Source: CAZCPB01 sp044223975
GTDB lineage: Bacteria; Planctomycetota; Phycisphaerae; Phycisphaerales; UBA1924
DNA length: 64,000 bases
Direction of reading: 5' to 3'
Assembly (NCBI GenBank): GCA_044223975.1
Contig: JBGALI010000004.1
Coordinates: 1 to 64,000, forward strand
Of the stretch, positions 1 to 7,094 are shown piece by piece. A program made the position numbers and the translations under genes. The notes beneath the pieces are model-generated. The model searched no databases. It was given only the letters and a program-made list of their open reading frames with translations, and was not told where the DNA came from. Position 1 is the first letter of the stretch; the number at the start of each line of letters is the position of its first letter.

Positions 1-306
1 TGTGGGGGTCTATAGAGGGGGCGGGGTGCTGCGGGTTGGCGCAGGAACGTGGACATAGGGAGGGAGGGAAAGGGGGGTGGAGATGGCGCAAGTGGGGGTG
101 GGGATTGGGGTAGAGAAAATTGTGAAAAATGGCGGATGGGGAGGGGGGAACGAGGCGCAGGATGACCAGAGCGAGTCTGGACAGAACTTCAGAGTCTGGG
201 GCACACACCGCGCCCCCGGAGAACGGGTAGAACACGGAGCGTGGCCCGCAGGGAAGGCGGGCCACGCCACCCGCCGCCAAGTTGGTGATCGAGCCACCCA
301 CCTGAC
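1..306. other. non-coding left edge with one palindrome
   Basis: I see no convincing gene in this purine-rich stretch; the open frames on both strands have low-complexity translations. It holds a perfect 11-bp inverted repeat (GCGTGGCCCGC, loop of 7, then the complement) at 239-267. The end lies just beyond the stop codon of the TIR gene, so the palindrome could act in transcript termination, but no T-tract follows on either strand. Confidence 0.5.
239..267. repeat. palindrome, 11-bp perfect arms
   Basis: Arms GCGTGGCCCGC and GCGGGCCACGC enclose the loop agggaag. The hairpin lies about 40 bases beyond the 3' end of the TIR gene. It resembles the other intergenic palindromes in this window in size and GC content but shares no clear sequence with them. 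Confidence 0.7.
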
Positions 307-1113
307 CTATAGGAACCCTTCTCCGACGTCGTCCTCCGATGTTCCACGGATCACAGAGGCAATCTCGGTTGCCATTTCCTCGACCGTATGAGTCGCGGTG
401 CTGCGCGCGACTTTGTCGGCGAGCGATGGACTGTACTTGATCACTTCCTGTTTCGTTACGTTGTGCCAAATCGGCAGAAGCACCTGTTCACCAGATACGG
501 CTCGGGAAACGATGCCATCGAGTTCGTAGTTCGTCCAGCCCTTTGCAAAGAACTGCTTTGAGAATACAACGAGGCCGAATCGACTCTTCGCGAGACCGGC
601 ATCGATCTTGCGGCGAAGACTGTCGCCAATCTTGAGTTCGAACTCGTCATACCAAACGCGCAGGCCAGTTTTTTGCAGGGCTTGCGCAAGCGGACGGACG
701 AGTTCCTCTTTGTCTTCGGAAGCGTGCGAAATGAAAACGTCATATTCTCGCGTGTCATCTATGGACTCGCCGGACGAATCCGGAGTTCGCCCTTGGACCA
801 GACTCGGCACGCTGGACAATGGCATTTCTTGTAGGGGTGGAAGCGGGCCAGGTAACGTCCGAACACCCGATCGCACACTGCCTCTCAATCCCTGAAGATC
901 AACAGTGACGTACCAGTGGCCTGAGTGTGGCACTCGCAATCGAACCGGAGACTGCTTTGCCAAGCCACCGGAGTATCGATGGCTCCGACCGCTCTTGTAG
1001 TTTGAATAGTTGGAACTGTCCATGAGGCGTACGTTGGCAGCGCTTCCCTGGAGCGTTACTTCGACAAGCTCGCCGCCACGTAGAGACCCAAGGTCGTAAT
1101 ACTGAAAGTTCAT
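307..1113 (-). CDS. DUF1883-TIR domain protein
   Basis: The 268-residue product has two parts. Residues 1 to about 90 match my memory of DUF1883, with N-V-R-L-M-D-S-S-N and G-H-W-Y-V-T-V-D-L; this domain is often found attached to TIR domains. From about residue 124 there is a TIR domain (Y-D-V-F-I-S-H-A-S-E-D-K), followed by V-W-Y-D-E-F-E-L and W-T-N-Y-E-L-D. The Glu in W-T-N-Y-E, near residue 197, is where the catalytic Glu of NAD-cleaving TIR domains lies. I chose ATG 1113 because GGAGG lies 9 bases upstream; an in-frame start at 1131 lacks this. There is no signal peptide. Bacterial TIR proteins are often defence effectors that deplete NAD, and the HEPN gene and broken methyltransferase next door fit a defence patch. 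An NADase role is inferred, not shown. Confidence 0.88.
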   Translation of the reverse strand: MNFQYYDLGSLRGGELVEVTLQGSAANVRLMDSSNYSNYKSGRSHRYSGGLAKQSPVRLRVPHSGHWYVTVDLQGLRGSVRSGVRTLPGPLPPLQEMPLSSVPSLVQGRTPDSSGESIDDTREYDVFISHASEDKEELVRPLAQALQKTGLRVWYDEFELKIGDSLRRKIDAGLAKSRFGLVVFSKQFFAKGWTNYELDGIVSRAVSGEQVLLPIWHNVTKQEVIKYSPSLADKVARSTATHTVEEMATEIASVIRGTSEDDVGEGFL

Positions 1114-1152
1114 TCGTCCCGGCCTCCGCACCTGTTGCCGCCCAACACAGCC

Positions 1153-1350
1153 TCATGCGTCTATTCGCCACTTGCCATTCTTGTCCCGATACACGCTCTC
1201 GTTGAACTCCACTTGGACAATGTTTTCGCCGCGAGTCTTGAGGCGGTGGAACGTGAGGCCATCTGCAAAGTGAAGTTCCGCGTCATCCGGAAACGACGCC
1301 AGTTGGTCCTTGAACTCGGCAACCGTGATGACCCGTTCGATTTGCTCCAC
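1153..1350 (-). CDS. small hypothetical protein, GTG start
   Basis: This 65-residue frame begins V-E-Q-I-E-R-V-I-T-V and ends N-G-K-W-R-I-D-A. The GTG at 1350 has AGAAGGAG starting 14 bases upstream, a good ribosome binding site, which makes it the likely start; the frame stays open upstream but reads as low-complexity sequence antisense to the methyltransferase remnant. The protein is acidic with mixed alpha/beta character and no motif I recognise. The N-terminal half (V-A-E-F-K-D-Q-L-A-S-F-P-D-D-A) looks like a soluble domain. It ends about 40 bases before the TIR gene on the same strand, so the two may be co-transcribed. Confidence 0.6.
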   Translation of the reverse strand: MEQIERVITVAEFKDQLASFPDDAELHFADGLTFHRLKTRGENIVQVEFNESVYRDKNGKWRIDA

Positions 1351-1390
1351 GAGGATCTCCTTCTGTGAGGCCCACCTATTGTATTCACGT

Positions 1391-1783
1391 TTACATTTTC
1401 TGCACGTGCTGCTCGTCCAGGATTTCCTGCACGGTGATGAGCTTGATGATGCGGCCGGTTTTCTTGTGGAAGGCGGCGCACTCGGATTCGGCATCGGAGG
1501 AGAAGCCGAAGGCGACGAAGAAGCCGCGTTGGCGGTCTTCGCGGGCCATGACGGCTTCGAACTGGTCGATGTCGGGGCGGCCGACCTTGTCCATCTGCTT
1601 GACCTGGATGGGGAACCAGTCGCCGGCGAACATGCTGGCGCCGGTCTCGCCGGTCTTGGTTTTTTTGGAGGCGGCGTCCGTGGGCTTGGTGCCGACGGGG
1701 AAGATGCGGCCGTCGATGCCCATGTCGCCGACCTGGACCTTGTTGGGGATGCCGCCCAAGGCGATGACGGCCCACTTATCGAA
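1391..1783 (-). pseudogene. C-terminal remnant of a restriction-modification methyltransferase
   Basis: About 130 residues are open from F-D-K-W-A-V-I-A-L-G-G-I-P-N to the natural-looking end at 1391. The motifs G-D-M-G-I-D-G-R-I and later I-Q-V-K-Q resemble the (D/E)-G...Q-x-K core of a PD-(D/E)xK nuclease. Such domains sit at the C-terminus of some site-specific DNA methyltransferases. An in-frame TAG immediately precedes the fragment at 1784-1786, and no start signal is seen, so it is probably not expressed as a whole domain; the first ATG is at 1759. The matching N-terminal part lies at 2889-3326 on the same strand, with the HEPN gene in between. The link to that fragment rests on remembered family architecture. 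Confidence 0.65.
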
Positions 1784-1792
1784 CTATTGATA

Positions 1793-2758
1793 TCAACCGA
1801 AAACCGCCTCGTCAAAGTCCGCCTGGCCGAGAGGGTGGCCTTTGTCAATTGAAAGAAGCAAAAGGTCCGCCAGCAGCTTGTAGGAATCGTTCAAGGCCGA
1901 CACCATCTTCTCATCGGGCAGCCGCTCACCGTGAACCACCTTGCTCCTCAAGCCGTACAACTTCTTGACCTCTTCGAATTTCACTCTCCGTGCCGTGCCG
2001 CGCTCCGCAAGAAGGCACGCGGATAGCAGCGAGAGGCGATAGACAAGTTCAGACGTGACGCCAAAGACCGCCTCAATGCCGCTCCAGAGGCGTGACACGG
2101 CGGATCGAGCATCTGTAGAGAACCGCCAGTCAATTGCCGCTTCAAGCGCATATCGAAACGGTTCGCTACTGGCCGCAACCATGTTGAAAGCGTCAAAGCG
2201 GTTGTATATCCATGCGGCATCGTCTGCGGATACTTCACACGTTCGGGCATCGTGGTTGGTCAGCAGTTTCAGACGAAAATCGAGCAGGTCTCCCTGAAAC
2301 GGCGGAAGAGCTCGCTTCGAGTTGTAAACCGACGCATCCAGACCCTCTGCGGCAAGCTGTTCCCTGAAGACATTGGACGTTCTTTCTTGATGTCCGGCGA
2401 CATTGTTCCAGGAATACGCACTGCAAGCGACGGAGATATGCCGGGTAAAGCCGCGCAGCACCAATAGTGCAGATGCGAGCCACGCGCGATTCAGCGCGTC
2501 GTATCCGGGGAGGACTGCGGCGTCTTTTGCCGACTCGATTTCGCAAACACAGGCAGGGGCAACAGACTCAAGAACCGCCCAGCCTCGAAATCCAGCTGCG
2601 CCAACTGCCGCCAAATCGAAGATGGAAAGCGGCCGATCAAGAGGGCGGAGTGAAACCCCGGGAGCAAGAGTGAGCGGCGCTGCGGGACGCGGGAGGCCCG
2701 CTACCAGCACGTTCCAGTTCCCGTCGTGCACCATCGGTGAGGACGGCTGCTCGCTCAT
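1793..2758 (-). CDS. Apea-like HEPN domain protein
   Basis: The 321-residue protein has a C-terminal helical region with R-L-W-S-G-I-E-A-V-F-G, typical of Apea-like HEPN domains. It is followed by L-R-S-K-V-V-H-G, an R-x4-H motif at residues 271-276. R-x4-6-H is the active-site signature of HEPN ribonucleases, so RNA cleavage is a fair inference. No membrane segment is visible. ATG 2758 is preferred because AAGG lies 9 bases before it; an in-frame ATG at 2797 has no such site. The gene occupies the gap between the two methyltransferase fragments on the same strand, which suggests it arrived by an insertion-deletion event. It could be a toxin or an abortive-infection factor; no antitoxin gene is evident beside it. 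Confidence 0.72.
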   Translation of the reverse strand: MSEQPSSPMVHDGNWNVLVAGLPRPAAPLTLAPGVSLRPLDRPLSIFDLAAVGAAGFRGWAVLESVAPACVCEIESAKDAAVLPGYDALNRAWLASALLVLRGFTRHISVACSAYSWNNVAGHQERTSNVFREQLAAEGLDASVYNSKRALPPFQGDLLDFRLKLLTNHDARTCEVSADDAAWIYNRFDAFNMVAASSEPFRYALEAAIDWRFSTDARSAVSRLWSGIEAVFGVTSELVYRLSLLSACLLAERGTARRVKFEEVKKLYGLRSKVVHGERLPDEKMVSALNDSYKLLADLLLLSIDKGHPLGQADFDEAVFG

Positions 2759-2888
2759 CTGTCCGACCTTACAGACACGGCCGAGGAAAGAATGCACGAA
2801 CTGAGTCCGGTGTCGTCCGACTCATGACTTACTCGATTCAAAGGTCTATCTCCCGGGAAAACGATGCTGGAGTGGCTTTGAGGTGCGC

Positions 2889-3326
2889 TTACGCCGTGCC
2901 AATCGCAATGGTAGTAGAACGAACCGGTCTTCTTGACGACGCGGCCGAGTTGGCGCGGCGGGGGCGCATGTAGTCGATGTAGGCCTGGGTGTTGGCGTGG
3001 CGGTCCTCGAAGGAGCGCTTCTCCTTGGTCTCGCCCCAGAAGACCTCGTAGTTGCGGTTGGAGTTGAAGGGCGGGTCGATGTAGATGAGATCGATGCAGG
3101 CATCGGGGAGCTTGGCGAGTTGCTCGAGGTTGTCGCCGCAGTAGATGACGCGGGTGTCGAGGAGAGAGCTGGGGCGGCCGGGAGATGGAGAGGACGCCGG
3201 GGGTGGCTCGGCACTGTTTCGACCGGAGGAACCGGTCGAAACAGTGGCACGGGGGCGGGGAGCAGGAGACCCAGAGACTGGTGTCCCTGGGTTCTGGGGA
3301 CTGCGGGTGGCGGGCTTTCGGGCCAT
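2889..3326 (-). pseudogene. N-terminal remnant of an N4/N6 DNA methyltransferase
   Basis: The frame from ATG 3326 (M-A-R-K-P-A-T) passes a proline/serine-rich leader and then reads V-I-Y-C-G-D-N-L-E-Q-L and L-I-Y-I-D-P-P-F-N-S-N-R-N-Y. The D-P-P-F-N is motif IV of amino-methyltransferases. After Y-M-R-P-R, near 2965, the homologous sequence moves into another frame (V-V-K-K-T-G-S-F-Y-Y-H-C-D-W-H). All similarity then stops near 2895, so the gene has both a frameshift and a truncation. A TATCCT box lies 7 bases before ATG 3326, in line with other starts in this window. A palindrome (3212-3246) is embedded in the leader. The rest of the gene is missing apart from the C-terminal fragment at 1391-1783. 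Confidence 0.72.
3212..3246. repeat. palindrome A, 15-bp perfect arms
   Basis: CACTGTTTCGACCGG, loop aggaa, then the exact complement. GGCAC follows the right arm as gtggcac, a flank shared with palindrome C. It lies within the leader of the broken methyltransferase frame. Confidence 0.85.
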
Positions 3327-3333
3327 GGGACGG

Positions 3334-3339
3334 AGGATA
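3334..3339 (-). promoter_or_regulatory. -10-like box TATCCT before the methyltransferase start
   Basis: TATCCT ends 7 bases before ATG 3326. No convincing -35 element is seen at the usual distance. Confidence 0.35.
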
Positions 3340-3370
3340 TCGCGGAGTGAGGGGACGCGGGAGTCCGTGC

Positions 3371-3401
3371 CACGACTGTCCGGTTCCTCCGGACAGTCGT
3401 G
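3371..3401. repeat. palindrome B, 13-bp perfect arms
   Basis: CACGACTGTCCGG, loop ttcct, then the exact complement, preceded by GTGC. The first seven arm bases, CACGACT, are shared with palindrome C, and both have 13-bp arms and a 5-base loop. Confidence 0.85.
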
Positions 3402-3440
3402 CGGATGTGTGGGAGCGGAGGGAAGTTGAGCGTGGATCTG

Positions 3441-3471
3441 CACGACTCTGGAGAGGCACTCCAGAGTCGTG
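3441..3471. repeat. palindrome C, 13-bp perfect arms
   Basis: CACGACTCTGGAG, loop aggca, then the exact complement, followed by GCAC. It belongs with palindromes A and B as a REP-like family that keeps the stem ends and loop length while the inner stem varies in a compensated way. Confidence 0.85.
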
Positions 3472-3554
3472 GCACGCGGCAGAAGCGGTGATGGGAGAGG
3501 ACTTGCGGGACTGGAGTGTGATCCAGAAGCGAAGAGGTAGATGGAGTAGGGGTA

Positions 3555-3615
3555 GGCGGGACACCTGCCCCACTAGGCAAAGTAGATGGGAGTAGAGGCA
3601 GGTGGGATATCTGCC
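3555..3615. repeat. two degenerate GGCAGGTG-type repeats
   Basis: A shortened copy (ggcgggacacctgcc, 3555-3569) and a variant copy (ggcaggtgggatatctgcc, 3597-3615), each followed by CCACT. Cleaner copies lie at 7034-7052 and 10561-10579. Confidence 0.7.
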
Positions 3616-3672
3616 CCACTCGATGAGGTAGATGAAGGTGCTGGGGGCGGGCGCGATTTGGGTGCCGCGGGG

Positions 3673-4887
3673 CTACTTGTGCTCGAGCGTGGCCTTGCCC
3701 TGGCTGACGGTTTTGATGCCGTCGCCGGCGAGGTAGTCCTTGGCGGCCTTGTCCTGCTTGAGGTAGTCGTCGAGGAAGGCGATGACGCCGGAGGCGAGGG
3801 TGTCGGTGATGGTGCCGACGTCGGTCTCGGGCTTTTCGCCCAGGGCGTTGGCGGCGTTCTGGCCGGCGAAGGAGGAGTGGGTGGCGCCCTGGATGAAGAT
3901 GAGGAACTTGTCGCCGGGGCGGGCGAGGTCGAAGGGTTCGCGGCGGGTGAGGGGGGTTTCCTTGCTGAAGCCTGCCGCGCCGGGGGTGGATTCCTGGGCG
4001 CCGGTGACGACGAGCATGGGGAGCGTAAGTTCGGACCAGGACTCTTTGGTGAGGACGCCCGAGCCGGTGCTCTGGGGGGAGATGAGGATGCCGGCCTTGA
4101 TGCGCGGGTCGGCGTAGGAGGCAAGGTCGGGGGAGTCGGGGGACTTGTGGACGCGGGCGCCCATGGCGAGCTGGGCGGTGTAGGCGCCGGCGGAGTGGCC
4201 CATGATGGCGATGCGCGAGCGGTCCATCTTGGGATTGCCCTTGGCGTCCTTGAGGTCGGGGACGAAGTCAGAGAGGTAGTCGAGGGAGTTGAGGATCAGC
4301 TCGACGTCGGCGAGGCGGTCCATGGGGTCGACCTTGTCGGCGAGCTTTTCGATTTCCTTCTGGGCGTCGATGCCGAGTTCGTCTTTGTTCTTTTTGCGGA
4401 GGCGGATGGAGTCGGAGTGGGCGGGGGAGAGGACGATGTAGCCGTGGGAGGCGATGAGGCGGCAGAGATCGTTGAAGGCCATGCTCGAGCCGCCGGCGCC
4501 GTGGGAGACGATGACGATCGGGTAGGGGCCGACGTTGGCGGGGAGGCGCGAGTAGCGGATGCGGACTTCGACGTCCTTGTTTCGCTTGGTGTCCTTGAGC
4601 GTGACGCCGGGGACTTCGGAGACGACGATGGGGCCGGCGTCGAGCTTGTAGCCGCCGGCGTTGTGCTCGCGGACGACTTTCTCGGGCGCGGCGGGCTGGG
4701 CGCCGGGCTTGGGCTTGGTCGCTTCGATCGCGCCCGGGGGCAGAGGTGCGGGGGGCTGGGCGGGAGGTTGGATCGGGAGTTGGGCCGGCGGCTGGGCCCA
4801 CGTGGTGGCGCTGAAGAATGCTCCGGCGAGGGCCAGAAGGCACGCGGCGCGGGTGGCGGACGATCGGGCGGTTGTGGAAAGACCCAT
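3673..4887 (-). CDS. exported alpha/beta hydrolase (PAF-acetylhydrolase/dienelactone hydrolase type)
   Basis: The 404-residue protein starts with a signal peptide (hydrophobic residues about 14-30, ending near T-T-W-A-Q). A proline-rich linker to about residue 55 is followed by an alpha/beta-hydrolase fold. The oxyanion region is I-V-I-V-S-H-G-A-G-G (residues 124-133) and the nucleophile elbow is G-H-S-A-G at 230-234, with Ser232. A late G-A-T-H-S-S-F is the likely catalytic His. This layout fits planctomycete predicted dienelactone hydrolases or platelet-activating-factor acetylhydrolase-like esterases acting outside the cytoplasm; the substrate cannot be told. ATG 4887 has GGAG 9 bases upstream. 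It lies downstream of the TerC gene on the same strand, 66 bases away. Confidence 0.88.
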   Translation of the reverse strand: MGLSTTARSSATRAACLLALAGAFFSATTWAQPPAQLPIQPPAQPPAPLPPGAIEATKPKPGAQPAAPEKVVREHNAGGYKLDAGPIVVSEVPGVTLKDTKRNKDVEVRIRYSRLPANVGPYPIVIVSHGAGGSSMAFNDLCRLIASHGYIVLSPAHSDSIRLRKKNKDELGIDAQKEIEKLADKVDPMDRLADVELILNSLDYLSDFVPDLKDAKGNPKMDRSRIAIMGHSAGAYTAQLAMGARVHKSPDSPDLASYADPRIKAGILISPQSTGSGVLTKESWSELTLPMLVVTGAQESTPGAAGFSKETPLTRREPFDLARPGDKFLIFIQGATHSSFAGQNAANALGEKPETDVGTITDTLASGVIAFLDDYLKQDKAAKDYLAGDGIKTVSQGKATLEHK

Positions 4888-4953
4888 AATCTGCGGCTCC
4901 GCGTGGATGCTGGTGCGTGCGAGAGAATACGCACGAGGGCCTGGAAAGATCGG

Positions 4954-5688
4954 TCAGGCGGAGCGGCGGGTTCCGGCGCGGATGTTGAGCATTTCGACGC
5001 CGAGTGAGAAGGCCATGGCGAAGTAGACGTAGCCCTTGGGGACGTGCTCGCCGGCGCCCTCGGCGATGAGCATGACGCCGATGAGGACGAGGAAGGCCAG
5101 CGCGAGCATCTTGATGGCGGGGTGGCGATCGACGAAGCGGCCGATGACGCCCGAGAGCGCGATCATGACACCGACGGCGATGAGGACCGAGGCGATCATG
5201 ATGCGCAGGTCCTGGGCCATGCCCACGGCGGTGATGACCGAGTCGAGCGAGAAGACCAGGTCGAGCGCGACGATCTGCACGTACATCGCGATGAGCGAGC
5301 CGGCGGCCTGACCGGGGGTGGGGACGTGTTCTTCTTTCTTGTCGACGCGGTGGTGGATCTCGTAGGTCGCTTTGGCGACCAGGAAGAGGCCGCCGACCAG
5401 GAGCAGGATGGACTTGCCGCTGATCTCGCGCTCGAGGATGGTGAAGAGGGGCGCGGTGAGGCCCATGATCCACTTGAGGCCAAAGAGCAGGCCGACGCGC
5501 ATGACCAGGGCGAGGACGAGGCCGGTGATGCGGACGCGGGTGCGCTGGTGCTCGGGGAGCTTCCCGACCAGGATGGTGATGAAGACGATGTTGTCGATGC
5601 CCAGCACGATCTCCATGGCCGAGAGCGTGATGAGGGCGATGAGGTTCGGCCAGGTGAAGAGGTGCTCGAGGGTGAAGACTTCGCTCAC
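4954..5688 (-). CDS. TerC family integral membrane protein
   Basis: The 244-residue protein has about seven membrane segments. The hallmarks are A-M-E-I-V-L-G-I-D-N-I-V-F near residue 24 and L-D-L-V-F-S-L-D-S-V-I-T-A in the middle, the paired acidic membrane motifs of the TerC/YceF family, associated with metal (often manganese) export or tellurite resistance. The frame is open far upstream, but homology begins at V-S-E-V-F-T-L. The GTG at 5688 therefore is the start, with AGGAAC just upstream. That GTGA overlaps the stop codon of the MFS gene by 4 bases, so the two genes are translationally coupled. The transported ion is not determined by sequence. Confidence 0.9.
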   Translation of the reverse strand: MSEVFTLEHLFTWPNLIALITLSAMEIVLGIDNIVFITILVGKLPEHQRTRVRITGLVLALVMRVGLLFGLKWIMGLTAPLFTILEREISGKSILLLVGGLFLVAKATYEIHHRVDKKEEHVPTPGQAAGSLIAMYVQIVALDLVFSLDSVITAVGMAQDLRIMIASVLIAVGVMIALSGVIGRFVDRHPAIKMLALAFLVLIGVMLIAEGAGEHVPKGYVYFAMAFSLGVEMLNIRAGTRRSA

Positions 5689-7001
5689 GGCGGGGGTTCC
5701 TGCGGTTCGTTCGGGGGCGCGACGTGCGTGCGGGGGATCTCGGGGATGAAGAGGCAGACGACCAGGCCTGGGAGGTAGAGGAAGCCGGTGAGCCACACGG
5801 CGTGCTCGTAGCCGGTGTTCTGGGCGATCCAGCCGCCGCTGAAGGCGCCGACGGCGGAGATGAGGCGGCCGATGTTGTAGGTGAAGCCGGCCCCGAGGGT
5901 TCGGACGAGGGTGGGGAAGAGGGGCGGGATGTAGAGGGGGAACATGCCAAAGAGGCCGAGGGGGAAAAAGGCGGTGAGGCAGCAGACGAGGTAGACGTTG
6001 TCGGGCGTCAATGGCCGGTACCAGCCGACGATGAAGACCAGGAAGCTGGCGGCGAACATGATCGTGAAAGCGCGGCGGTGGCCGAGGGCGCGGGCGAGGT
6101 AGGTGGAGAAGTAGTTGGCGGCGATGTTCACAAGCAGGTAGGCGATGGTGACGTTGGAGACGAGGTTGTTGATCTCCGCGGGTGTGCGGCCGGCGAGCGC
6201 TGGCATCGCGCGGACGGCCTGGGGGGCGAAGAAGAGGAAGGCCCAGACGGTGGTGAGGGCGATCGAGGTGAGGGCGGAGGTGAGGAGGGTGGTGCGGCGG
6301 AGGGAGCGTGAGAACAGGGCGCTGACGGGCGGGTGGGGCTGGGCCGCCGCGGCTTCTTTCCACTGCTCGGGCTCGGGCACGGCGTAGCGGATCCAGACGG
6401 TGAAGAGAGCGGGCAGGACGCCGACGAGGAAGACCCAGTTGGGGTCGAGGAGGCGAGGCATCTGCCAGGCGCCGGCGGCCCAGGTGAAGCCTTTCACGGT
6501 GAGCGAGGCGGAGATGCATCCGACCATGTAGCCGCTCTGGAGCGTGGCCGAGGCCCAGGCGCGGTGGCGGGGGTGGAGGATCTCGGTGACGAGCGCCGAG
6601 CCCGCGGCCCACTCGCCGCCGATGCCGAGCGCGGCAATGAAGCGGAAGATGAGCAGGTGCCACCACTCGGTGGCGAAGGCCGAGAGGCCCGTGAAGACGG
6701 CGTACGTGAGGACGGTGAGGGTGAGCGTGAGCGTGCGGCCGAGGCGGTCGCCGATGCGCCCGAAGACGGCGCCGCCGACGGCCCAGCCGATCAGGAAGAA
6801 GCCCTGCACAAGGGCGGCTTTCCACATCACGTCGTTGGGATCGACAGGCACGCCCTCGCCGGCGTGGTGCTGCAGCAGCTTGCGGACGAAAGGAACGCCG
6901 ACGATGACGTAGAGGTAGCTGTCGAGACCGTCAAAGGCCCAGCCGAGCCACGCGGCGATGAGAGCTTTCCACTGGGTGGTGTTGATTCGGCCGTCGGTCA
7001 T
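5685..7001 (-). CDS. MFS transporter
   Basis: The 438-residue protein has about 12 membrane segments. The N-terminus contains W-A-F-D-G-L-D, as in aromatic-acid:H+ symporter or sialate-type MFS carriers. The loop 2-3 motif is G-R-I-G-D-R-L-G-R-T, and the fourth segment has A-A-L-G-I-G-G-E-W-A-A-G. These features place it in the AAHS/sugar-type MFS group carrying small organic anions, but the substrate is unknown. ATG 7001 has no Shine-Dalgarno sequence, and a TACTCT box ends 8 bases upstream, so the transcript may be leaderless. Its stop codon overlaps the TerC start. Confidence 0.88.
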   Translation of the reverse strand: MTDGRINTTQWKALIAAWLGWAFDGLDSYLYVIVGVPFVRKLLQHHAGEGVPVDPNDVMWKAALVQGFFLIGWAVGGAVFGRIGDRLGRTLTLTLTVLTYAVFTGLSAFATEWWHLLIFRFIAALGIGGEWAAGSALVTEILHPRHRAWASATLQSGYMVGCISASLTVKGFTWAAGAWQMPRLLDPNWVFLVGVLPALFTVWIRYAVPEPEQWKEAAAAQPHPPVSALFSRSLRRTTLLTSALTSIALTTVWAFLFFAPQAVRAMPALAGRTPAEINNLVSNVTIAYLLVNIAANYFSTYLARALGHRRAFTIMFAASFLVFIVGWYRPLTPDNVYLVCCLTAFFPLGLFGMFPLYIPPLFPTLVRTLGAGFTYNIGRLISAVGAFSGGWIAQNTGYEHAVWLTGFLYLPGLVVCLFIPEIPRTHVAPPNEPQEPPP

Positions 7002-7009
7002 TGGGGGGC

Positions 7010-7015
7010 AGAGTA
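7010..7015 (-). promoter_or_regulatory. -10-like box TACTCT before the MFS gene
   Basis: TACTCT ends 8 bases before ATG 7001. The corresponding -35 position falls in the palindromic repeat at 7034-7052 and does not match consensus well. Confidence 0.35.
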
Positions 7016-7033
7016 GCGGAAGGATGAGTAGAA

Positions 7034-7052
7034 GGCAGGTGGGACACCTGCC
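7034..7052. repeat. GGCAGGTGGGACACCTGCC palindromic repeat
   Basis: Eight-base arms (GGCAGGTG/CACCTGCC) around gga, preceded by gtagaa and followed by CCACTAGA. It sits between the divergent MFS and radA genes. The same sequence with the same flanks recurs at 10561-10579. Confidence 0.85.
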
Positions 7053-7094
7053 CCACTAGAACGGGTAGAAGAAGAGTGTCGTATGCTGGAGTTG

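Larger units (their letters stand above)
3327..3672. other. gene-free stretch made of repeats
   Basis: No gene is seen between the methyltransferase remnant and the hydrolase stop. The stretch contains palindromes B and C and two degenerate copies of the GGCAGGTGGGACACCTGCC repeat (3555-3569 and 3597-3615). It looks like a repeat accumulation zone at the edge of the degraded island. Confidence 0.65.

Noticed and set aside
2755..3573. Minus-strand frame across the methyltransferase remnant as an intact gene
   Set aside because: Only the K-K-T-G-S-F-Y-Y-H-C-D-W-H segment matches the family; the rest is out of frame, so it is part of the frameshifted pseudogene.
3586..5007. Plus-strand acidic open frame opposite the hydrolase gene
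   Set aside because: Gly/Asp/Glu/Ala/Val-rich shadow; the hydrolase on the minus strand has the signal peptide and G-H-S-A-G elbow.
4954..6825. TerC frame extended to 623 residues
   Set aside because: The upstream part is His/Arg/Pro-rich shadow of the MFS gene; the real start is GTG 5688, overlapping the MFS stop codon.
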